Source: Streptosporangiaceae bacterium (GTDB lineage: Bacteria > Actinomycetota > Actinomycetes > Streptosporangiales > Streptosporangiaceae). From it: a stretch of 18,827 bases of DNA. Below are positions 1 to 6,174 of this stretch, piece by piece. The first letter of the stretch is position 1. Each line of letters opens with the position of its first letter. The DNA is taken from positions 1 through 18,827 of the forward strand of contig JASHOI010000457.1 in assembly GCA_030041195.1 (NCBI GenBank), in the 5' to 3' direction. The notes beneath the pieces were generated by a model. That model did no database searches. It was given only the letters and a program-made list of their open reading frames with translations, and had not been told where the DNA came from. Made by a program: the position numbers and the translations under genes.

Positions 1-2
1 TG

Positions 3-1064
3 GCGGAGATGGACGGGTTCGACACCTCGCAGGGGATCGTGGTGCTGGGCGCGACGAACCGGCCGGAGATCCTGGACCCGGCGCTGCTGCGGCCGGGCCG
101 GTTCGACCGGCAGGTCACGATCCCGCTGCCGACGCTGCCGGAACGGGCCGCGATCCTGGCCGTGCACTGCCGGGACAAGAAGCTGGGCCCGGACGTCGAC
201 CTGAACGTGGTAGCCCGGGGGACGCCCGGGTTCTCCGGCGCCGACCTGGCCAACCTGGCCAACGAGGCGGCGATCGTCGCGGTGCGCGACAACCGCGAGG
301 TGCTGACCGCGGGCGACTTCGACTCGGCCAGGGACCGGATCCTGCTCGGCCGGCGGGAAGGCTCGAACGTGCTGCTGCCGGACGAGAAGCACGCGGTCGC
401 CATCCACGAGTCCGGGCACGCGCTCGTCGCCGCGCTGTCGGATCACGCCGACCCGGTGGCAAAGGTCACGATCCTGCCGGCCGGGCAGGCGCTCGGGGTG
501 ACCGAGCAGCTGCCGGTGGACGAGCGGCACCTGTACGGCGAGGACTACCTCACCGATTCGCTGGCGGTGCGGCTGGGCGGGCGGGCCGCGGAGCTGGTCG
601 AGTTCCGGCAGGGCTCGACCGGTGCCGCCAACGACCTGGCCAGCGCGACCGACCTGGCGACCAGGATGGTCCGCGAGTTCGGGCTTTCGCCGGCGCTGGG
701 CCCGATCGGCTACCCCGAGGGCGGCTCGGTGTTCCTCGGCGGCGGCGGTGGCCAGGGCTTCTCCAGCCGGCCGTTCGCCGAGGCGACCCAGGCCACCATC
801 GACAGCGAGGTGTCGCGGCTGCTGCGCGAGGCCGAGCAGCACGCGGTGGACGTGATCCGCACCCACCGTGGCGAGCTCGAGCAGATCGTCGACCTGCTGC
901 TGGAGCACGAGACCATCGACGGCTCCGAGGTGTACCGGATCGTCGGCAAGCCGGCGCCCGCGCACCGGCCCGAGGAAATGACGATCGCCGCGCACGCCAG
1001 CGCCGCCCATGACGGCGCGCGGCCCGGCGCGGCTTCGTCGCAGCCTCCAGCCGACGACCACTGA
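3..1064 (+). CDS. ftsH: ATP-dependent zinc metalloprotease FtsH, 3' portion (5' end outside window)
   Basis: This is the C-terminal part of FtsH, the membrane-anchored AAA+ protease that unfolds and degrades membrane and short-lived cytosolic proteins. The reading frame is open at the left edge, so the membrane segments and Walker A/B motifs lie outside the window. Visible are the AAA second region of homology (GATNRPEILDPALLRPGRFD) with its arginine-finger region, then the M41 peptidase domain. The zinc motif HESGH is at 405-419, and the third zinc ligand is probably the Asp in TGAANDL (codon 633-635). All catalytic elements present in this part are intact, so the gene looks functional. The C-terminal tail after about position 960 is Ala/His/Pro-rich and looks disordered. 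The gene ends 17 nt before the next one. The fol genes that often follow ftsH in actinobacteria are absent, so this may be an ftsH paralogue; that is inference. Confidence 0.96.
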   Translation, partial: AEMDGFDTSQGIVVLGATNRPEILDPALLRPGRFDRQVTIPLPTLPERAAILAVHCRDKKLGPDVDLNVVARGTPGFSGADLANLANEAAIVAVRDNREVLTAGDFDSARDRILLGRREGSNVLLPDEKHAVAIHESGHALVAALSDHADPVAKVTILPAGQALGVTEQLPVDERHLYGEDYLTDSLAVRLGGRAAELVEFRQGSTGAANDLASATDLATRMVREFGLSPALGPIGYPEGGSVFLGGGGGQGFSSRPFAEATQATIDSEVSRLLREAEQHAVDVIRTHRGELEQIVDLLLEHETIDGSEVYRIVGKPAPAHRPEEMTIAAHASAAHDGARPGAASSQPPADDH

Positions 1065-1081
1065 CCGGGCGGGCGCACCGG

Positions 1082-2083
1082 ATGAAGCTGCTGGTCCTGG
1101 GTGCCCGGGACGTGCATGGCCTGCTGTCATACGGCGAGTGCGCCGCCGCGATGCGGGATGCGCTCGCCGCGTTCGCCAGCGGCCAGGTGCACCAGCCGCT
1201 GCGGACGATCATCAGGCCGCCGGGCGCGGCCGGGATCATGGCACTGATGCCCGCCTACCTGGCGGCGGGCGCTGACGGTGCGCCCGCGGCGGCCTACGGT
1301 CTCAAGGCCATCTGCATCTTCCCCGGCAACCCGGCCGCCGGCCTTGACTCGCACCAGGGCGTCGTGCTGCTGTCCAGCGCACAGACCGGCGAGCCGCTCG
1401 CGCTGCTCAACGCATCGGCGGTCACCGAAATCCGCACCGCTGCCGTGTCGGCCGTCGCCACCGAGGTGCTGGCCCGGCCCGATGCGACGGAGCTTGCGAT
1501 CATCGGCACCGGCGTGCAGGCGCGGTCGCACCTGCTGGCGATCGCGGCGGTGCGGCCGCTGGACCGGGTCCGGGTCGCCGGCCGGGACCCCGGCAAGGCA
1601 CGGCGGTTCGCCGAGGACATGCGCGAGCGCACCACCGTGCCCGTGACCGCGTGCGGGTCGGCGGCCGACGCGGTCGCCGGGGCCGGGATCGTGGTGACCG
1701 CGACCAGCTCGGCCGTGCCGGTGCTGCGCAGGGACTGGCTGGCCCCGGGGGCGCACATCAACGCGGTCGGGGCGTGCGTGCCGCAGGCCCGCGAGCTCGA
1801 CGCCGAGACGATGGCGGCCGCCGCGGTCTTCGCTGACAGCCGGGAGTCGGCCGCCAATGAGGCGGGCGACTACGTCCTGGCCCAGGCCGAGGGCGCTATC
1901 GGGCCGGACCACGTCAGGGCCGAGCTGGGCGAGGTGCTCACCGGCGCGGCGCCCGGCCGGGCCGCGGACACCGAGGTCACCGTCTTCGAATCGCTCGGCC
2001 TGGCCGTCGAGGACCTGGCGGCGGCCACTCTCGCCTACCGCAACGCCACCGAGCGAGGCGCGGGCGCCTGGGTCGACTTCTAG
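1082..2083 (+). CDS. Ornithine cyclodeaminase/mu-crystallin family NAD(P)-dependent protein
   Basis: A 333-residue protein of the ornithine cyclodeaminase/mu-crystallin fold, cytosolic with no signal or membrane segment. The length is typical of the family. Conserved points seen are Lys75 (GLKAICIFPGN), Arg118 (EIRTAAVSAVAT), the Rossmann dinucleotide loop GTGVQA near residues 142-147, and the C-terminal TVFESLGLAVEDLAAA block. The segment that reads GGD or GAD followed by xP in true ornithine cyclodeaminases reads GACVP here, with Cys232 in place of the catalytic Asp. That resembles the mu-crystallin/ketimine reductase branch (which has GASRP) more than ornithine cyclodeaminase. An imine reductase or amino-acid dehydrogenase role is therefore more likely than ornithine-to-proline conversion; the substrate is unknown. 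The start at 1082 gives the family's normal N-terminus. It lies 17 nt after ftsH and may be co-transcribed with it. Confidence 0.9.
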   Translation: MKLLVLGARDVHGLLSYGECAAAMRDALAAFASGQVHQPLRTIIRPPGAAGIMALMPAYLAAGADGAPAAAYGLKAICIFPGNPAAGLDSHQGVVLLSSAQTGEPLALLNASAVTEIRTAAVSAVATEVLARPDATELAIIGTGVQARSHLLAIAAVRPLDRVRVAGRDPGKARRFAEDMRERTTVPVTACGSAADAVAGAGIVVTATSSAVPVLRRDWLAPGAHINAVGACVPQARELDAETMAAAAVFADSRESAANEAGDYVLAQAEGAIGPDHVRAELGEVLTGAAPGRAADTEVTVFESLGLAVEDLAAATLAYRNATERGAGAWVDF

Positions 2084-2189
2084 CCGACGGGACGCGAATC
2101 CGAGCCAGGCGCGGCCCCGCCCGCGGCATCGATGAACCGATAGGCCTAATAGAGCCGGCCCTTTGGTACATCGATGGCGGCGAGACGTG

Positions 2190-2330
2190 GGTTGCCGGGC
2201 TGGGGCGGCGGATTTGGCGGCCGCGCCGGGGCCGGGGCGGCGGATTTGGCGGCCGGGCCAAGGCTGGGACGGCGGATTTGGCGGCCGGGCACGGGGCTGG
2301 GGCGCGGCGGGGATTTTGGGGCTGGGGTGT
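2190..2330. repeat. 32-bp tandem repeat, three units plus degenerate flanks, in the 318-bp spacer 2084-2401
   Basis: The core GCGGATTTGGCGGCC occurs exactly at 2208-2222, 2240-2254 and 2272-2286, a strict 32-bp period. The rest of the unit is a looser GGGC...GGCTGGG(A/G)CG tail, also seen just before copy 1 (2193-2207). A fourth, degenerate copy with 5 extra bases lies near 2304-2325. The period is not a multiple of three, so this is not a protein repeat even though all frames stay open. The rest of the spacer (2084-2189 and 2331-2390) shows no gene or convincing terminator. The 8-bp palindrome CATCGATG occurs twice, at 2127-2134 and 2169-2176. Confidence 0.8.
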
Positions 2331-2401
2331 CCATCCGGGGCGATGCCGTTCGTCGTGGGGGTGACCGGCCGAACAGGACGGCCCGGCACCGAGGAGGAGT
2401 C

Positions 2402-2593
2402 ATGCATCCGGTTACCGCCCGGGCGATTGCCGCCGAGCAGATCAGGGACTGGCAGGCGAAGGCAGCCGCGATGCGGCTGGCGCGAGAAGCCGAACGGCCA
2501 CGGCGCCCGTGGCTTGGCGTACGCCTGGCGCGGGCCGGCCGCGCCCCGCAGCCGGCTGCCGCTCCGTGCCCGGCCCACGGCCCTGCGGTCTGA
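2402..2593 (+). CDS. Small basic hypothetical protein upstream of tricorn protease
   Basis: A 63-residue protein that I do not recognise. The ATG at 2402 follows a very strong ribosome binding site (GAGGAGGAG, 2391-2399), and this is the main argument that it is real. The frame stays open upstream to 2174, but that stretch crosses the 32-bp repeats and has no comparable start. The N-terminal 35 residues (MHPVTARAIAAEQIRDWQAK and onward) would form an amphipathic, Ala/Arg-rich helix. The C-terminal part is Pro/Ala/Arg-rich and probably disordered. There is no membrane segment, signal peptide or zinc motif; one Cys lies near the end. It ends 25 nt before the tricorn start, so the two may be co-transcribed. 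Confidence 0.6.
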   Translation: MHPVTARAIAAEQIRDWQAKAAAMRLAREAERPRRPWLGVRLARAGRAPQPAAAPCPAHGPAV

Positions 2594-2618
2594 GTGGGGC
2601 TCGGCCTACGATGAACCG

Positions 2619-5600
2619 GTGACCTCAGCCGGATACCTCCGCTTCCCCCATATTCGTGGTGATCTGGTCACCTTCGTCGCGGACGACGACGTCTGGCTCG
2701 CCCCGGCCGTCGGCGGCCGGGCCTGGCGGGTCACCGCCGATCGTGCCGCGGTGAGCCATCCCCGGATCTCCCGGGATGGCACGATGATCGCCTGGACCAG
2801 CAGGCGGGACGGGCCGCCCGAGGTCTACCTGGCCGGGATCGACGGCGGGAACGGCCGCAGGCTCAGCTACTGGGCAGACGCGAGAACCTGGGTATCCAGC
2901 TGGACGCCGGACGGCCAGGTGGTCGCGATCACCGCGGCCGGCCAGCCGTTCCGGCTGACCACGTGGGCGCGTGCGCTGCCGGCAACGGCGGAGCCGGGGA
3001 ACGGGGACGGTGACGGGGGATCAGCGGCGCGGGCGGGCGGTGCGGCGGCCGCCGGGTCCGTGCTCCCATTCGGGCCGGTCACCGACGTGGCCATCGAGCC
3101 GGCCGGGATCGCCCTGCTCGCCGGGACCTTCCGCGAGCCTGCGTACTGGAAGCGGTACCGCGGCGGGACCTCGGGACGGCTGTGGCTGCGCCCCGCCGGC
3201 CCGCCCGCCGGCGAGTTCACCCGGCTGCTTGCCGGCCTGGCCGGCCAGTTCGCCAGCCCCATGCTGGTCGCCGGGAGGCTGGCGTTCCTGTCCGACCACG
3301 AGGGCACCGGCAACCTGTACTCGTGCGCGCTCGACGGCAGCGACCTGCGCCGGCACACCGACCACGACGGCAGTTACGCGCGTAACGCGAGCACCGACGG
3401 CCAGCGGATCGTGTACCACTGCGCTGGGGACGTCTGGCTGCTCGACGGCCTGGACGCCGCCGAAGCGCCGCGGCGGCTCGAGTTCAGCCTGGCCTCGCCC
3501 GCCGCCAGGGCGCCGCGGCTGATCTCGGCAGAAGATCATCTCGGCGGCCTGTCCTGCGATCACGCCGGCCAGGCCAGCGCGATCGAGGTACGCGGGACCG
3601 TGCACTGGCTGACGCACCGGGACGGCCCGGCGCGGGCGCTTTCGGTCGTCCCCGGGGTCAGGGCGCGGCTGCCCCGGGTGCTCGGCAGGACCGGCCAGGT
3701 GGCGTGGGTGACCGACGCCGAAGGCGCGGACGCCATCGAGATCGCGCCGGCCGAAGGGCTCGCCGCGGGAGCCGCTCCGCGGCGGCTCGCCGCGGGTGCG
3801 ATCGGCTGGGTCGCCGACATGGCCGCGGCCCCGGACGGCAGTGCCGTCGCGGTCGCGGCCCGCGACGGCAGGCTGTTCACCGTCGATGTCACGTCCGGCG
3901 AGGTGACCGACGTGACGGCGTCGGGCAACGGCGAGGTCACCGGGCTGACCTGGTCGCCCGACTCGGCGTGGCTGGCGTGGTCGCATCCCGGTGCCCAGCG
4001 ACTGCGGCGGCTGCGCATGGTGAAGGTCGCCGGCCCCAGCGCGACGGTCCTGGACGTCACCGACGGGCGGTTCACCGACACCGACCCGGCGTTCACCGCG
4101 GACGGCAAGTACCTGGCGTTCCTCTCCGTGCGCAGCTTCGACCCGGTGTACGACGCGCAGGTCTTCGACCTGTCGTTCCCATACGGCAGCCGTCCGTATC
4201 TGGTGCCGCTGGCGGCGGCGACGCCGTCGCCGTTCGCGCCGCTGCCCACCGGGCGGCCGGTCGGCACCAGCGACGACGGCAAGCCAGCGCCGGACGGTTC
4301 GGCTGCCTCGGGCGATCGCGGCCCCGGCGCTGACGGCGATCGCGAGGCCGCGCCCCCGCCCGTGGTGGTGGACGCCGAGGGGCTGGCCGGCCGGGTCGTG
4401 CAGATCCCGGCTGCCGAATCGCGGTACTCGTCGCTGCGCGCGGTCAAGGGCGGGCTCGCCTGGCTCAGGCAGCCGGTGACCGGGAACCTCGGGGAGGGCG
4501 GTCCCAGGCTCGGCGACGACGCACCGCGCCCGCGGCTGGAGTACTTCGACCTCGACGCGCAGCGGTGCACCGAGCTGGCCGAGGAACTCGACTGGTTCGA
4601 GGCCAGCGGCGACGGCAGCGTGCTCGTGGTCAGCGACCACGGGAAACTCAGCGTCGTGCCCGCCGGCCGAAAGCCGGACGAGGACAACCCGGCGGACCGC
4701 GTAACCGTGGACAAGTCCCGGGCCAGGTACCTCGCCGACCCGGCCGCGCTGTGGCGCAACGCCTACGCCGAGGCCGGGCGCTACGCCCGGCATGAGTTCT
4801 GGGTACCGGACATGGCCGAGGTGGACTGGGACGCCGTGCTCGAGTCCTACCGGCCGCTGCTCGACCGGATCGCCGGGGCGCAGGACTTCGTCGATCTGAT
4901 GTGGGAGGTGTTCGGCGAGCTCGGCACCTCCCACGCGTACGTCTACGCCACCGAAGAGGGCGGCGATGACCACGAATCCGGCCAGCTCGGGTTGCTCGGT
5001 GCGGACCTTGAACGCGACGCCGACGGGCGGTGGACGGTGACCAGGGTGCTGCCGGGCGAGACCTCCGACCCGCGGGCCCGGTCCCCGCTGGCCGCCCCCG
5101 GCGTGCAGGTCCGCCCGGGGGACACGCTGCTCGCGATCGACGGGCGCGCGCTGGACGCGGCCGGGCCGGGTCCGCTGCTGATCGGCGCCGCCGACAAGCC
5201 GGTGGAACTGACCATCGGCCCGGCGCAGGGCGGCGAGGCCCGCCGGACGGTGGTCACCACGCTCAGGGACGAACGGCGGCTGCGCTATCAGGACTGGGTC
5301 GCCGGCCGGCGGCAGCTGGTCCGCGAGCTCGGCGACGGGCGCGTCGGATACCTGCACGTCCCGGACATGATGAGCGTCGGCTGGGCGGACTTCAACCGCG
5401 ACCTGCACACCGAGATGGAGCACGACGCGCTGGTCGTCGACCTGCGGAGCAATGGCGGCGGGCACATATCAGAGCTCGTGGTGGAAAAGCTCGCCCGGCG
5501 CGTGATCGGCTGGGAGGTGCCGCGCGGGCTGCTGCCGCAGACCTACCCGAGGGACGCCCCCCGCGGGCCCGTGGTCGCGCTGACCGACGAGTTCGCCGGC

Positions 5601-5981
5601 TCGGACGGTGACATCGTGACCGCGGCCATCAAGGCCCTCGGCCTCGGCCCGGTCGTTGGAACGCGCACCTGGGGCGGGGTAATCGGGTTCGACGACTTTC
5701 ATTCCCTGGCCGACGGCACCCGCATCACCGTGCCGCGCTACGCCGTCTGGATCGAAGGCTTCGGCTGGTCCCTGGAGAACCACGGCGTCGATCCCGACTT
5801 CGAGGTGGTCCCGTCGCCCGATGACCACGCCGCGGGCCGGGACCCGCAGCTGGAGGCCGGCGTGCGGATGGCGCTCAAGGCGCTCGCCTCGCACCCGGCG
5901 GTGGCCGCCCCGGCAACCACTGACCGGCCGCCCAGGCGCCGGCAGCCGCTGCCTCCCCGGGCGAGCCAAAGGGGGCGTTAA
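2619..5981 (+). CDS. Tricorn protease homologue (peptidase S41B)
   Basis: A 1120-residue tricorn-type peptidase, a large cytosolic self-compartmentalising protease that trims peptides released by upstream proteases. The order matches the family: two N-terminal beta-propellers (about residues 1-680), a C1 domain, a PDZ domain (about 788-870, starting GQLGLLGADL) and a C2 catalytic domain. Residues matching the Thermoplasma tetrad are Ser771-His772 (GTSHAY), Ser995 (GSDGD) and Glu1053 (SLENHGVDP). The Ser-to-Glu spacing of 58 equals that of the archaeal enzyme (965 to 1023), and Asp996, linked to basic P1 preference, is kept. A Gly/Asp/Pro-rich insert at about 548-585 looks like a flexible loop. 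I chose GTG 2619 because family similarity begins at VTSAGYLRFPHIRGD; the frame is open to 2163 but that stretch is repeat-derived. A TACGAT hexamer at 2607-2612 would suit a leaderless transcript starting at the GTG. Confidence 0.94.
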   Translation: MTSAGYLRFPHIRGDLVTFVADDDVWLAPAVGGRAWRVTADRAAVSHPRISRDGTMIAWTSRRDGPPEVYLAGIDGGNGRRLSYWADARTWVSSWTPDGQVVAITAAGQPFRLTTWARALPATAEPGNGDGDGGSAARAGGAAAAGSVLPFGPVTDVAIEPAGIALLAGTFREPAYWKRYRGGTSGRLWLRPAGPPAGEFTRLLAGLAGQFASPMLVAGRLAFLSDHEGTGNLYSCALDGSDLRRHTDHDGSYARNASTDGQRIVYHCAGDVWLLDGLDAAEAPRRLEFSLASPAARAPRLISAEDHLGGLSCDHAGQASAIEVRGTVHWLTHRDGPARALSVVPGVRARLPRVLGRTGQVAWVTDAEGADAIEIAPAEGLAAGAAPRRLAAGAIGWVADMAAAPDGSAVAVAARDGRLFTVDVTSGEVTDVTASGNGEVTGLTWSPDSAWLAWSHPGAQRLRRLRMVKVAGPSATVLDVTDGRFTDTDPAFTADGKYLAFLSVRSFDPVYDAQVFDLSFPYGSRPYLVPLAAATPSPFAPLPTGRPVGTSDDGKPAPDGSAASGDRGPGADGDREAAPPPVVVDAEGLAGRVVQIPAAESRYSSLRAVKGGLAWLRQPVTGNLGEGGPRLGDDAPRPRLEYFDLDAQRCTELAEELDWFEASGDGSVLVVSDHGKLSVVPAGRKPDEDNPADRVTVDKSRARYLADPAALWRNAYAEAGRYARHEFWVPDMAEVDWDAVLESYRPLLDRIAGAQDFVDLMWEVFGELGTSHAYVYATEEGGDDHESGQLGLLGADLERDADGRWTVTRVLPGETSDPRARSPLAAPGVQVRPGDTLLAIDGRALDAAGPGPLLIGAADKPVELTIGPAQGGEARRTVVTTLRDERRLRYQDWVAGRRQLVRELGDGRVGYLHVPDMMSVGWADFNRDLHTEMEHDALVVDLRSNGGGHISELVVEKLARRVIGWEVPRGLLPQTYPRDAPRGPVVALTDEFAGSDGDIVTAAIKALGLGPVVGTRTWGGVIGFDDFHSLADGTRITVPRYAVWIEGFGWSLENHGVDPDFEVVPSPDDHAAGRDPQLEAGVRMALKALASHPAVAAPATTDRPPRRRQPLPPRASQRGR

Positions 5982-6007
5982 GCGACCGGGTGCCAGCCAG
6001 GGAATGT

Positions 6008-6013
6008 TATGCT
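6008..6013 (+). promoter_or_regulatory. Probable -10 element of the trp operon promoter
   Basis: TATGCT lies 7 nt before the leader-peptide ATG at 6021. Initiation 7-8 nt after this hexamer would put the 5' end of the transcript at or next to that ATG, giving a leaderless leader peptide. No Shine-Dalgarno sequence is present at normal spacing, which fits. I see no good -35; GCGACC at 5982-5987 is only a half match with a long spacer. This is inference from position. Confidence 0.5.
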
Positions 6014-6020
6014 CACCTGC

Positions 6021-6062
6021 ATGCACGTGACCCGCGGCGAAGGCTGGTGGCGCCGCCCCTGA
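6021..6062 (+). CDS. trpL: Tryptophan operon leader peptide
   Basis: A 13-residue leader peptide, MHVTRGEGWWRRP, ending in TGA at 6060-6062. Two adjacent Trp codons (TGG TGG, 6045-6050) sit immediately before the RNA segments that fold into alternative hairpins. In trp attenuation, scarcity of charged tRNA-Trp stalls the ribosome at such codons and frees the downstream segment to form an antiterminator. The next gene is anthranilate synthase, which makes the assignment firm. Tandem Trp codons in a peptide this short, directly before an intrinsic terminator and a trp gene, are very unlikely by chance. Confidence 0.9.
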   Translation: MHVTRGEGWWRRP

Positions 6063-6108
6063 GGCGGTTGCTGGCTCGCGCACGCTGCAGATCCTGACAA
6101 CGACCGCC
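6053..6108 (+). promoter_or_regulatory. trp attenuator: pause hairpin (1:2) and antiterminator (2:3)
   Basis: Segment 1 (CCGCC, 6053-6057) can pair with segment 2 (GGCGG, 6063-6067) across a 5-nt loop that holds the leader stop codon. Segment 2, extended to GGCGGTTG (6063-6070), can instead pair with segment 3 (CGACCGCC, 6101-6108) over 8 bp including one G-U. Segment 3 is also the left arm of the terminator, so 2:3 and 3:4 exclude each other. A ribosome stalled at the Trp codons (6045-6050) would cover segment 1 and free segment 2. Pairings were found by hand. Confidence 0.85.
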
Positions 6109-6131
6109 CGTCGCCGGCGGTCGTTTCTCTT
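6099..6131 (+). terminator. Intrinsic terminator of the trp attenuator (3:4 hairpin)
   Basis: ACGACCGCC (6100-6108) pairs perfectly with GGCGGTCGT (6116-6124) around a 7-nt loop, with one more A-T pair possible outside (6099/6125). A T-rich run, TTTCTCTT (6124-6131), follows directly. It lies between trpL and trpEG, 44 nt before the trpEG start, where an attenuator terminator belongs. It would end transcription when Trp-tRNA is plentiful. Confidence 0.9.
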
Positions 6132-6174
6132 GCCCGCACCGTCCGGCACCGGCGCTGATAACCGAGGGGCCGAC

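Noticed and set aside
1127..2578. Minus-strand frame opposite the ornithine cyclodeaminase-family gene and the repeats
   Set aside because: Antisense to an identified gene; its repeated RQIRRP-like stretches come from the 32-bp DNA repeat read in shifting frames.
2163..2618. In-frame N-terminal extension of the tricorn protein
   Set aside because: The extension is translated from the 32-bp repeats and the small upstream gene; family similarity starts at GTG 2619.
3021..5465. Minus-strand frame of about 800 codons opposite the tricorn gene
   Set aside because: Shadow of the tricorn gene: biased Arg/Pro/Gly/Ala composition and no recognisable motifs.
6130..6174. Upstream TTG start for trpEG
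   Set aside because: It falls in the T-rich tail of the attenuator terminator and has no ribosome binding site; GTG 6175 has GAGGGG at good spacing.
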